Source: Anaerolineae bacterium
GTDB taxonomy: Bacteria; Chloroflexota; Anaerolineae; Anaerolineales; Anaerolineaceae
DNA: 64,000 nt
Direction of reading: 5' to 3'
Assembly: GCA_013314735.1 (NCBI GenBank)
Contig: JABUFD010000004.1
Span: forward strand, 124,001 to 188,000
In this document: piece by piece, positions 24,802-33,343 of the stretch
Layout: each line of letters starts with the position of its first letter
How positions within the stretch are numbered: the stretch's first letter is position 1
The notes under the pieces: model-generated
Seen by the model: the letters and a program-made list of their open reading frames with translations, nothing else
What the model was told of the DNA's origin: nothing
The model's database searches: none
Position numbers and translations under genes: made by a program

Positions 24802-26382
24802 GTGGCTCAATTCTGGCTCTATTTCATTGGTTCCATTACACTGGTTTTTCTTATCATCGGGCTGATTTGCTTCTTAAGGCGTTACGGCAAAGCAACCCAC
24901 CTTGTTTACCTGAGCATATACCTTGCCTTTGGGTTAACCTGGATATTACTGAGCGTTTTTGAAGTGTTGACCCCCAAAGAGGCCTGGATGGTGTTCTGGA
25001 GCACACTGGGCGCTACCGCCGGCGTTTTTACCATTGCCTGGATGTTGATATTTATCTTTTATTATCTCGAAAACCATATTGACAATTGGGCAAAATTCAT
25101 CCTGCTCGCCCTCGCGGCTGTGTTCAGTGTGGTGTGTTGGACAAATCCGTTCCACAAACTGTTCTATTTGTCTTTGAAGCCTGCAACCTACGGCAGTACA
25201 GTACTGTTACAGCGGGAATACGGCCCTCTGTTTGCGGTTATGATCTGCATCGATGCCGTCATTTTGTTGTATGCGTTATTTCGGATATTCCAGTACAGGC
25301 TGCTTACCCATCAAGCATTTCGAAGACCGATCAATATGTTCGCATATTTCACAATATTGATGGTCAGTTATCATCTGCTTTGCACCTTTAACATCAGGAT
25401 CACCCCGTTGCCAGTGTCGGCAATTTTCACGGTTTTGCCTGGCCTTGCTTTTACATTATCGGCGTTGCGTGCCAACAATATCAACCTGGTTCCAATCTCA
25501 CGGATGGATATCCTGGATGCCATCCACGATGCCATCCTTGTCCTCAGCCCGGAGAACATCATCCTGGATATGAATAATGAAATGAGCACGATCATGAACA
25601 AGGAGTGGCGGCGCGCCGCAGGAAACCCACTTCAAAGCATCTTTCCCGAATTGGCCGCCCGCCTGGAAGATACTGTTCATCGGAACACACCCGACACCCA
25701 ACAGGATTCACGCAGGTTGAAATTGCGTTTCATGTTCCGATATCACGACAAACAATTCGACACCTCCATATACGAACACCACGGCAATTCACTGGTAATC
25801 CTGCACGACATCACGCCCCTGGTACGCAGGCTGAACACCACCAACCAGCTGGCAAGAAATGACGCCCTGACCGGAATCCATAACCGCCGTTCCATCGAAA
25901 CTGCGGTTACGCAATGGCTGAACCATCACCAGGACAGCGATCATTCCTTTTGTTTCGCCTTGTTTGACGTGGACCACTTCAAACAATTCAATGACACTTA
26001 CGGCCACCAGGTGGGGGATGTGGTATTGAAACAAATCACGGTCATATTTAACCATGCCATCCGCCAAACCGACCTGTTTGGCCGGTTTGGTGGTGATGAA
26101 TTTATCCTCTTTCTCACGGACGTCAATGATGATCAGGCACGAATGATCCTCGACCGGGCGGTGAAAAATGTCACCAGTGAGCCAGTTGAGGTGGAGAGCG
26201 GTGACATGCTTTCCCCCACCATCAGCATGGGCGCCGTCTTTTTTCCAAAGACAGGTTCCCTTACCTATGAAGAAATCTTCAACCTTGCTGATGAAGCCCT
26301 GTATTACGCCAAAGAAAACGGGCGCAATCAGATCACATTCCGCACCCGCACCCGGATTGATTTTAACACCCAGCTGTATTGA
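24802..26382 (+). CDS. Diguanylate cyclase with 7-TM sensor and PAS-like region
   Basis: 526 residues beginning at GTG after GGGGGA. Seven hydrophobic segments fill residues 1-235 (histidine-kinase-type 7TM region). A PAS-like part follows (DAIHDAILVLSPENIILDMN), then the GGDEF domain from about 350 to 515. The active site GGDEF is intact (430-434), with FDVDHFKQFNDTYGHQVGD upstream. The inhibitory I-site RQTD (421-424) is at the standard distance. It should make c-di-GMP from GTP with product inhibition. A second protein of the same design but with a broken active site is at 43786-45363. Confidence 0.92.
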   Translation: MAQFWLYFIGSITLVFLIIGLICFLRRYGKATHLVYLSIYLAFGLTWILLSVFEVLTPKEAWMVFWSTLGATAGVFTIAWMLIFIFYYLENHIDNWAKFILLALAAVFSVVCWTNPFHKLFYLSLKPATYGSTVLLQREYGPLFAVMICIDAVILLYALFRIFQYRLLTHQAFRRPINMFAYFTILMVSYHLLCTFNIRITPLPVSAIFTVLPGLAFTLSALRANNINLVPISRMDILDAIHDAILVLSPENIILDMNNEMSTIMNKEWRRAAGNPLQSIFPELAARLEDTVHRNTPDTQQDSRRLKLRFMFRYHDKQFDTSIYEHHGNSLVILHDITPLVRRLNTTNQLARNDALTGIHNRRSIETAVTQWLNHHQDSDHSFCFALFDVDHFKQFNDTYGHQVGDVVLKQITVIFNHAIRQTDLFGRFGGDEFILFLTDVNDDQARMILDRAVKNVTSEPVEVESGDMLSPTISMGAVFFPKTGSLTYEEIFNLADEALYYAKENGRNQITFRTRTRIDFNTQLY

Positions 26383-26487
26383 CTCGCACTGAACCTATTG
26401 TCCTGGGGAATACTTCCGGCGGGATACGTTTGGCTGCCGTTTGGCGTTCTCACAGGAACTGAACTGCTTTGATGTGCGTTAATCTTG

Positions 26488-26493
26488 TATAAT
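26488..26493 (+). promoter_or_regulatory. -10 box of the thioesterase gene
   Basis: TATAAT at 26488-26493, 34 bases before the ATG at 26528; GAGGTAG follows as the ribosome-binding site. No convincing -35. Confidence 0.5.
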
Positions 26494-26527
26494 TTCATTC
26501 AGCATAGATTTCCAATTAGAGGTAGTT

Positions 26528-26944
26528 ATGGGTGAATTCCATTTTCAACATCCGATCGAAATTCGTTACAGCGATATTGATGCCCAATGGCATGTCAACA
26601 ACACCCGGTTCGCAACCTATATTGAAAGCGCCCGTCTCGCGTATTTACAGCACCTGGGGCTGTGGGATGGACATTCTTTTTTGGACCTCGGTGTAATTGT
26701 GGCAGATGTCCATATTGGCTACCGAAAACCTTTGTTCCTTGGGCAAAAGGCGGTTGTCAAGGCCCGTGTGTCCAAAATCGGCACCAAAAGCCTCCAATTT
26801 GAATTTGAAATCGTCGATACGGTCACCGGAGAGATCTGTGCGACAGCGGAAACCGTGAATGTCGCCTACGATTTCCGGGCAGAAACCAGCATCATCGTAC
26901 CAGATGCCTGGCGCCAGCGCATCGCCGAATATGAACAGTGGTAA
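26528..26944 (+). CDS. Acyl-CoA thioesterase, 4HBT hotdog family
   Basis: 138 residues, typical for a single hotdog fold. IRYSDIDAQWHVNNTRFATYIESAR carries the catalytic Asp and the His-Val-Asn-Asn signature of the 4-hydroxybenzoyl-CoA thioesterase/FadM-like group. It hydrolyses acyl-CoA or acyl-ACP thioesters in the cytoplasm. The GAGGTAG site fixes the start. Its end overlaps the next gene if that begins at 26931. Confidence 0.88.
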   Translation: MGEFHFQHPIEIRYSDIDAQWHVNNTRFATYIESARLAYLQHLGLWDGHSFLDLGVIVADVHIGYRKPLFLGQKAVVKARVSKIGTKSLQFEFEIVDTVTGEICATAETVNVAYDFRAETSIIVPDAWRQRIAEYEQW

Positions 26945-28325
26945 ACCCAAAGCTGCCATGACCGATACCAACACAGGCAATGTCATTCACGGTAAAGAAA
27001 AGAAACCAACCGTGTTCAATTTACTTGAACAGCGGTTGCTGTCATTCCTGCACATTAATAAAGAAAACCGGGATGACCGCAACGCCTATTATATGGTCGT
27101 CGAAATCTTCTGGGCGACCTTCCTGGGAGCAGCCACTGCGTTTAACGCCGCTTATGCCCTGCGCCTGGGTTCCTCGGATGAAGAAGTTAACTTTCTCACT
27201 TCCATTCCTGCGTTAATCGCCATCCTGGTATCGATTCCGGCCGGGCGCATCCTGCAGAAGGCAGCGCACAAAAAACGGTTGGTGATGAGTAGCATTGCGC
27301 TGCACCGCATGGGATACCTGCTGATTGCGCTCGTGCCGTGGCTGAAGTTCCTCAACCTTCCCCAGAGCACACTGGTGGTGGTGATGCTGATTGTATTCAC
27401 CATTCCGGCGCAATTTTTCAACATTGGTTTCATCTCCATCCAGGCTGAAATTATTTCGGAAGAACGGCGTGGCGCGGTGTTTTCGATGCGCAACCAGGTG
27501 TTCTCGGCGGTACGCGCAGTGGCTGTGTTCCTGTTGGGCCTTTGGCTGGATGCCGTGGTGTTTCCCCTGAACTACCAGTTGATGTACCTGGTGACGTTTT
27601 TAATTTGCTTGCTCAGCACCTGGTACCTGGTCAAGCTGGAAGTGCCGGAACGAAAGTCCGCGCCAGCGCCTGCCGTGGACATTCCAACCAGGAAACAACA
27701 AAAACCGCTGGGGCAACGGATCCAGGAAACGCTGGGCGATCTGCGTCAGAATCCGCAGTTTCTCCGGTTTACCATCAACACATTTGTGATGGACATCGGC
27801 CTGTGGGCGATCATCCCCCTCTTTACGATCTATTTTGTGAATGACCTCGGCGCAACGGATGCCTGGCTGGGAACCTCCAACGCAGCCATGAGCGTGGCCA
27901 ACATCATCGGATTCTCGATTGGCAAATTGATCATGCAGCGTTTTGGGCGGAAGAAAACGCTCCAATACCTTTCCCTGCTGCGGCCGGTATATCCGCTCGT
28001 TGTCGGCCTGACCGGTGACCTGACCGCGATCCTGGTCATATCGACCATCACGGGGGTGATCATGCCCGGGATGGACCTCAGCCATTACTCCCTGCTGCTG
28101 ACAATTACCCCGCCGGATAAGCGCGAGGAATACACCGCTTTGTACTCCACCATCCTGAATGTCAGCGTTTTTGTCAGCCCTCTCATCGGCACGGCAATCG
28201 CAGCAGTTCTGGGCGCAGCAACCACGATCCTGATCTTTGCCGGGGTGCGCCTGATTGGTGCGCTGATGTGGACCATCTTCCCGATCAAGGATTTCGACCG
28301 GGCTGCGGTCATGCAGGCTGATTAA
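26931..28325 (+). CDS. MFS transporter, paralog 1
   Basis: About 464 residues; ATGs at 26931 and 26958 are both possible and neither has a clear ribosome site. A cytoplasmic N-terminus of about 60 residues precedes about 12 transmembrane helices. Motifs such as FNAAYALRLGSSDEEVNFLT, QVFSAVRAVAVFLLGLWLDA and PNKREEY-like TPPDKREEYTALYSTILNV recur in the gene at 28953. The substrate is unknown. The pair is clearly a duplication, split by a ClC fragment. Confidence 0.85.
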   Translation: MNSGKPKAAMTDTNTGNVIHGKEKKPTVFNLLEQRLLSFLHINKENRDDRNAYYMVVEIFWATFLGAATAFNAAYALRLGSSDEEVNFLTSIPALIAILVSIPAGRILQKAAHKKRLVMSSIALHRMGYLLIALVPWLKFLNLPQSTLVVVMLIVFTIPAQFFNIGFISIQAEIISEERRGAVFSMRNQVFSAVRAVAVFLLGLWLDAVVFPLNYQLMYLVTFLICLLSTWYLVKLEVPERKSAPAPAVDIPTRKQQKPLGQRIQETLGDLRQNPQFLRFTINTFVMDIGLWAIIPLFTIYFVNDLGATDAWLGTSNAAMSVANIIGFSIGKLIMQRFGRKKTLQYLSLLRPVYPLVVGLTGDLTAILVISTITGVIMPGMDLSHYSLLLTITPPDKREEYTALYSTILNVSVFVSPLIGTAIAAVLGAATTILIFAGVRLIGALMWTIFPIKDFDRAAVMQAD

Positions 28326-28424
28326 GCCAGGCTGTTGACTGACGCGCCAAAGGATCGAACAGGGTGATGGTGTACAATCAAAACATCCCAAATCAATCTG
28401 CATGGCTGGAAGGACGGCGAATGC

Positions 28425-28895
28425 ATGAATGGAACAATTCCTGATTCCCAGGCGAATACCAGGCCCGGCGAGGAAGATCTCTTTCGCTCAGAAATCCGGG
28501 AACATCTTGATATCCGGCAACAGCGCCGCTGGATATTTCCTCGCGCAGCATTGGTCGGCGCAGTTGCAGGGATCGCCGCGTTGGCGTTCCGCGCTGCCCT
28601 GACAGGCGCGGATCTGGTGCGTAATTCTCTGCTGGAGTGGTCGCATCAATACCCCAGGTGGGGATGGGTCATTCCGGTTGTGGTGGTTGCCGCGCTGGCT
28701 ACGGCTGCCGTTGCACTCACCCGCCATTTTGCACCAGAGGCGAGTGGCAGCGGTATCCCGCACCTGGAAGCGCATATGCGCATCTCTGCCCTTGTTGCCC
28801 CGGATGCAGCAGACAGCCTGGCATTGTTAAAATATGGGTGTGGCAGCCTGAAAGAGGCTCTCCAGCCGCAGGATCAAACCCGGCGGCAGATGTAA
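28425..28895 (+). pseudogene. Truncated ClC-type chloride channel
   Basis: 156 codons, against 400 or more in ClC proteins. It keeps the first two hydrophobic segments and ends the recognisable part at FAPEASGSGIPHLEAHM, the GSGIP chloride-selectivity motif. After that the sequence becomes unrelated (ISALVAPDAADSLALL...) and stops; the GREGP motif and later helices are missing in all frames of the following 60 bases. A TACAAT box (28373-28378) and GGAAGGA before the start remain. It is probably the remnant left by a deletion, perhaps during the MFS duplication. Confidence 0.72.
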
Positions 28896-28952
28896 GGCTT
28901 TTTCACCTTTCGGGGTACGCGGAAATATCAGGTACAATCATATACGGACCTG

Positions 28953-30308
28953 ATGATGACTGATCCACTGGAACCAACCCCGATCATTGCCCGGGAAAAG
29001 CGGACATCCATCTTTAAGCGATTGCAGCAGGAAGTCACCCGCTTTCTCCATGTCAACATGGATTCCCGCCACCAGCGCAACGGCTATTACCTGGTGATTG
29101 AAATGCTGTGGGCCACCTTCCTGAATGCTGCCACCACTTTCAATGCCGCCTATATCATCCGCCTGGGTGCCAGCGACCAGGAGGTGTCGTTCCTCACCTC
29201 ACTGCCCGCCCTGATTTCGATCATCGTATCGATACCGGCTGCCAAAGTGCTGCAGCGCAGCCGGCGCCGAAAGAATTTGATCATGGGCAGCCTGACCCTG
29301 CACCGCTTTGGTTACCTGGCCATCGCACTGCTGCCCTGGCTCAAAGGCCTGGGGTTACCGCAGAGTTCGATGGCGGTGGCAACGTTAATCCTGTTCACCC
29401 TGCCGCTGCAAGTGTTCAACATCGGTTTCATCGGCATCCAGGCAACCGCGATCACGGTTGAACAACGACCCGCCGTTTTTGCCATGCGCAACCAGGTTTT
29501 CCATGCTGTCAGATCGGTCACCGTATTCCTGCTTGGGTTGTGGCTGGATTCGATCCTGTTCCCGTTGAATTACCAGATCATGTACCTGGTTACATTTGTG
29601 TTGTCCCTGATCAGTATTCTGTATCTGATGAAGATCGAATCTGATGATCAACAATCAGAGGCCCAACCGGCAGGGGTTCAACCCGGAAAAGTTTCTTTGT
29701 GGCAGCGGCTGAAGAACACACTCCGTGAATTCCGTGAGAATGAGCCCTTCCTGAAATTTTCCATCAATACCTTCCTGATGGATTTTGGCTTATGGGGCGT
29801 GATGCCGTTGTTCTCCATTTATTACGTCAATACACTGAACGCCAGTGACAGCTGGCTGGGACTGACTGGTTCCACCAGCAGCGTTGCCAACATCATCGGG
29901 TTTGGGTTGTGGGCAAAATTAATTCCCCGATACGGCCGCAAGAAGACCCTGAAAATCACCGCCCTGATGCGGCCGATTTTCCCGCTGGTCGTCGCCATTT
30001 CACAGAACTTAACCGCCATTGCCATCGGTCAGGTGGTCGTCGGTTTTCTCATGCCTGGCCTGGGTCTGAGCCACACCAATTTGTTGCTGTCTGTCACCCC
30101 TGCCGACAAGCGCGATGATTATACTGCCATGTATACCACCCTGCAGAATGTCAACGCCTTCCTTGCCCCGGTGCTGGGCACCTACATTTCCAGTTGGATC
30201 GGTTTACCGGCGACGATCCTGATCTTTGCCGGCATCCGCTTTTTGGGCGGGTTGATGTGGACCATTAACCCGATCCCGGACCCGGAGCCATCCACATCTC
30301 CGACTTAA
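28953..30308 (+). CDS. MFS transporter, paralog 2
   Basis: 451 residues with about 12 transmembrane helices. It parallels the upstream paralog throughout: FNAAYIIRLGASDQEVSFLT, QVFHAVRSVTVFLLGLWLDS and TPADKRDDYTAMYTTLQNV. A TACAAT box (28933-28938) lies 14 bases before the ATG, giving a leader of about 8 bases without a Shine-Dalgarno. The substrate is unknown. Confidence 0.85.
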   Translation: MMTDPLEPTPIIAREKRTSIFKRLQQEVTRFLHVNMDSRHQRNGYYLVIEMLWATFLNAATTFNAAYIIRLGASDQEVSFLTSLPALISIIVSIPAAKVLQRSRRRKNLIMGSLTLHRFGYLAIALLPWLKGLGLPQSSMAVATLILFTLPLQVFNIGFIGIQATAITVEQRPAVFAMRNQVFHAVRSVTVFLLGLWLDSILFPLNYQIMYLVTFVLSLISILYLMKIESDDQQSEAQPAGVQPGKVSLWQRLKNTLREFRENEPFLKFSINTFLMDFGLWGVMPLFSIYYVNTLNASDSWLGLTGSTSSVANIIGFGLWAKLIPRYGRKKTLKITALMRPIFPLVVAISQNLTAIAIGQVVVGFLMPGLGLSHTNLLLSVTPADKRDDYTAMYTTLQNVNAFLAPVLGTYISSWIGLPATILIFAGIRFLGGLMWTINPIPDPEPSTSPT

Positions 30309-30386
30309 CGCAGATTCCAACACGGAAATCCCCTGGAAGACACCGTTCTGAAATGTCAAATATCCCTTCTCACTCCAGCCTTCTGC

Positions 30387-30392
30387 TATAAT
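30387..30392 (+). promoter_or_regulatory. -10 box of the Tat lipoprotein gene
   Basis: TATAAT at 30387-30392, 30 bases before the ATG at 30423. GAGGTGAGG forms the ribosome-binding site. The -35 is poor. Confidence 0.5.
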
Positions 30393-30422
30393 TCTCAAAA
30401 CAATCTCCGGGTAGAGGTGAGG

Positions 30423-32093
30423 ATGAAACAGCCGATCGATCGCCGATATTTCTTGCGCCACAGCCTGACCACCATGATCGCTTTGGTGGTGGCAGCCTGT
30501 GCACCCAAGGCACAAGCCACCCCCGCAGCCATGGCGACTGCCAGTCCACAGCCGACCTCAACCCCCCAGCCGACAGCCACGCCGGTGCCGGTGGTCTACC
30601 TGCCGCAGCCGCCCCTGGTGAACGAGACAGAAGCCTTGCACCCGCCGGTGTATACTGCCATGATAGATGGTTTGGCGGAGATCCCGGAAGAAGAACGGTT
30701 TACGGCAGAATACGCCCAGTGGCACCGCCTGTACCTGCTCGAAGAGGATGCTCAATCTTTCACGGCAGACACTGAGGCCGAAGCCAGAGCCCTGTACGAG
30801 GCTGCCATGCAGGCGTTCAAGGCAGAGCAGGATCATGTTCTGGTTATCCAGCAGGCAGCAGATGGATCACTCATCACCTTGCTGTATCTTGCCCGGGAGA
30901 ACGGGGTCTACGGGCACTTCACCCCGCAGGGTGCCATGCTGCCCTGGGGCATCTGGCAGCCCGACAGCCAGGCACGCCTGGTGCTGCTGGCAGAGGGCAG
31001 CCAACCAGGGCTGACCTACAACCCCGCGGACGGGCATTGGTACCTGTTCCAGCTGGCAGATGATATCCCGCAGGGGGTGTATATTCCTCACACCGATCAA
31101 TGGATCCCCACCAACGAAGCAGGGGAAGCGCTGATGGCGTGGAATGAAGAGACAGGCGAGTTTGCTTACCTGGTGCCGCCTATCCCTGAATCACAGCAAG
31201 CCATGCTTGCCTTTGTTGAGCATCACGGTGGCGTGCTGCACAAGCCAGACAAAAGTAATCCTGAAGACACCTATTACTACTACGTCACCAAAACAGTCGA
31301 AGTGCCGATAAACGAAAATGAAACTGAAATTCGTGAAATCGAGTTGCGATTAATCGAATATGACCCTACCGAGGGTTGGCAACCCTCCTATGAAACCTGG
31401 GACAGGCTCTTTTCTGAGCGCAAGCTGGGAACACTTAGTGCCCTCATGGATGTGGAAGTCATCACCGATGCACCCTTTTTCATCCGCGAAGGGGAAAAAG
31501 GCAAGCAAGACAGGCAGCGAGTCTGGAATATGCAGTATGCCGCCTATGAACAGCTGGTGGGCCTAAATGAAAATCAAATCAAATTCAACTCCCTGCCTTG
31601 GCTAACCTTTGAAAGAACACAAAATCATGGCATATCTTCAGTCATTCGCGAAAATAAAGCATTAACTCCGATTGTTTATGATGGCATTGATATTACCAGA
31701 CCGCATGGCATTTTTCTGGCTCAACAACCTGAGGGTAGTGCTACTCAGGCATTAGTGCTTGTTCCCAACGCTTTTGGCGGTCACTGGTTTAGCTTTAATC
31801 AGGCCAAAGTTAACACCCATGGAATTGAAAACGATGAATACACCAAATCATTTACCAATTTTGCCGAGACTATGCGCAATCCGGATCAATTTCCAATTAT
31901 TGTCTATGGCTATGCGCTAAAGCTATATGGCAATGACCTAAGTCCAGCAGAGCAAGCTAGCAAAAAAACCTATAATCGAGACGATGGTTGGGTGCCAATG
32001 GCTACACGCATTCCATTTATAGACGATGAAGTAACTGATCTGAGTCTATTTAGGCACTATGCGTACTTTGCCGAAATAGCACATCGCTATTAA
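30423..32093 (+). CDS. Tat-exported lipoprotein of unknown function
   Basis: 556 residues from the ATG with GAGGTGAGG upstream. The signal combines a twin-arginine motif (DRRYFLR, residues 6-12) with a lipobox (VVAAC, lipidated Cys26), so it is exported folded and anchored outside. A Thr/Pro/Ala-rich linker covers about 27-60. Residues 60-290 are GC-rich in coding; from about base 31250 the codons become AT-rich and the rest (about 290-556) reads like a different gene. No known domain was recognised. The C-terminal part may have come by recombination. Confidence 0.65.
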   Translation: MKQPIDRRYFLRHSLTTMIALVVAACAPKAQATPAAMATASPQPTSTPQPTATPVPVVYLPQPPLVNETEALHPPVYTAMIDGLAEIPEEERFTAEYAQWHRLYLLEEDAQSFTADTEAEARALYEAAMQAFKAEQDHVLVIQQAADGSLITLLYLARENGVYGHFTPQGAMLPWGIWQPDSQARLVLLAEGSQPGLTYNPADGHWYLFQLADDIPQGVYIPHTDQWIPTNEAGEALMAWNEETGEFAYLVPPIPESQQAMLAFVEHHGGVLHKPDKSNPEDTYYYYVTKTVEVPINENETEIREIELRLIEYDPTEGWQPSYETWDRLFSERKLGTLSALMDVEVITDAPFFIREGEKGKQDRQRVWNMQYAAYEQLVGLNENQIKFNSLPWLTFERTQNHGISSVIRENKALTPIVYDGIDITRPHGIFLAQQPEGSATQALVLVPNAFGGHWFSFNQAKVNTHGIENDEYTKSFTNFAETMRNPDQFPIIVYGYALKLYGNDLSPAEQASKKTYNRDDGWVPMATRIPFIDDEVTDLSLFRHYAYFAEIAHRY

Positions 32094-32157
32094 CCTGGAC
32101 GCTCATGATTGTATTTTGGTTGCAACCTGCGCTATGATAAAACTATCATGACAGATA

Positions 32158-32192
32158 CAGGCGAGTGCAAGCATACGGCTTGCACTCGCCTG
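32158..32192. repeat. Perfect 15-bp hairpin
   Basis: CAGGCGAGTGCAAGC (32158-32172) and GCTTGCACTCGCCTG (32178-32192) pair without mismatch around ATACG. On the plus strand it is followed by TAAAAAAATTT, so it is not a standard terminator there; it could still end the lipoprotein transcript or act on the minus strand. Confidence 0.75.
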
Positions 32193-32452
32193 TAAAAAAA
32201 TTTCTCTCGCTACTCTGTCTTATAGTATTTTCTATTGGTGCAGTAAAGGCGATCCCTTCAGCATGATACATTTCCGTTACTTGCTTTCCTGAGCGAGACT
32301 CAGCGGAGCTGAGTTTTAGTCGAAGGATCCCCCTATGCTTCACATACCACAACCACCATCGATTTATCACACCCAGCCTGACAGGATGCTTCGACTGCGG
32401 TTGGTCGGAGAGACATAAAAAAATCACCTTTCTGAAATTGGCAGCGATCTGC

Positions 32453-32464
32453 TACAATCTAACC
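32453..32464 (+). promoter_or_regulatory. Promoter of the FRG gene, apparently leaderless
   Basis: TACAAT (32453-32458) ends 6 bases before the ATG at 32465, leaving no room for a ribosome-binding site. Confidence 0.6.
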
Positions 32465-33271
32465 ATGGAGAAAATTGTTGTTCACAGCTGGAATGAACTG
32501 CAAGAGCAGCTCTATTGGGGCGCTTATGATGCCGGGATCGACCGCTACCGGTCGCCGTTTGTTTTCCGCGGTGTGGAAGATGTGGAATACCGCCTGGAAA
32601 CCGCCCTTTCCCGCCTGGGCGGGAATTACCTGGCCATGGAACAGCACCTGCTGCGCAATTTCCGCAAATATGCCCATCGGGACGTGGTGGAAAAGGACTC
32701 GATCTGGGATTGGCTGGCGGTTGCCCAGCACCGCGGCCTGCCCACCCGTTTGCTGGATTGGACCTACTCCCCCCTGGTGGCATGCCATTTTGCCACGCGC
32801 GACATAGAAAAGTATGACATTGACGGCTGCATCTGGATGGTTAATTTTCTCGAATCTCAGAATTTCCTGCCCCAGGATTTGCGTGAGCGTCTGGAAGAAT
32901 ACGGCGGAGATGTGTTCACCACCACCATCCTTTCCGCCAGCATTCACCAATTGAAAGACCTCAAACACCATTACAGCACAGTCTTCCCGGTATTCATGGA
33001 ACCGCCCTCAATCGATGACCGCATTGTCAACCAGTATGCGCTGTTTTCTTTCATGTCTGACCCCTCGTTTTCGTTCGACGACTGGCTCAGGCAGTACCCG
33101 GAACTGGTGCGCAAGATCATCATCCCCGCGGATTTCAAATGGGAAGTGCGCGACAAACTGGACCAGGCCAACATCACCGAGCGGGTTTTGTTTCCCGGCC
33201 TGGATGGCTTGAGCATGTGGCTTAAGCGCCAATACAGTCCGAAAAATCGCCAACGCCTGTTACAGGAATAA
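32465..33271 (+). CDS. FRG domain-containing protein
   Basis: 268 residues from the ATG at 32465; an in-frame TTG at 32438 lies inside the promoter. The conserved SPFVFRGVEDVEYRLETALSR gives the family its name (Phe-Arg-Gly), followed by WDWLAVAQHRGLPTRLLDWTYSPLVACHFAT, the most conserved FRG segment. The family is of unknown activity and is often in mobile or accessory regions. It stands alone next to an AT-rich, repeat-bearing stretch. Confidence 0.88.
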   Translation: MEKIVVHSWNELQEQLYWGAYDAGIDRYRSPFVFRGVEDVEYRLETALSRLGGNYLAMEQHLLRNFRKYAHRDVVEKDSIWDWLAVAQHRGLPTRLLDWTYSPLVACHFATRDIEKYDIDGCIWMVNFLESQNFLPQDLRERLEEYGGDVFTTTILSASIHQLKDLKHHYSTVFPVFMEPPSIDDRIVNQYALFSFMSDPSFSFDDWLRQYPELVRKIIIPADFKWEVRDKLDQANITERVLFPGLDGLSMWLKRQYSPKNRQRLLQE

Positions 33272-33286
33272 GGGCATTAATAACAC

Positions 33287-33330
33287 AATCCCGGCGCGAA
33301 CAGGATCGTACCGGGATTGATCTGTTTTTT
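33287..33330 (+). terminator. Terminator after the FRG gene
   Basis: AATCCCGG (33287-33294) pairs with CCGGGATT (33311-33318), followed by GATCTGTTTTTT. It may also act, less strongly, on lysS from the other side. Confidence 0.8.
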
Positions 33331-33343
33331 ATCAATTATGAAA

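Larger units (their letters stand above)
32094..32464. other. Intergenic region with repeats, before the FRG gene
   Basis: No gene is supported in these 371 bases. They hold a small ATGATA/TATCAT repeat (about 32135-32150), a long hairpin (32158-32192), a TTCCTGAG...AGTCGAAGG repeat-like block with an ACTCAGC-N3-GCTGAGT palindrome (32298-32314), and the -10 box of the FRG gene. Confidence 0.6.

Noticed and set aside
32146-32427. 93-codon minus-strand frame
   Set aside because: It spans a perfect hairpin and a repeat-like block; no ribosome site and no family resemblance.
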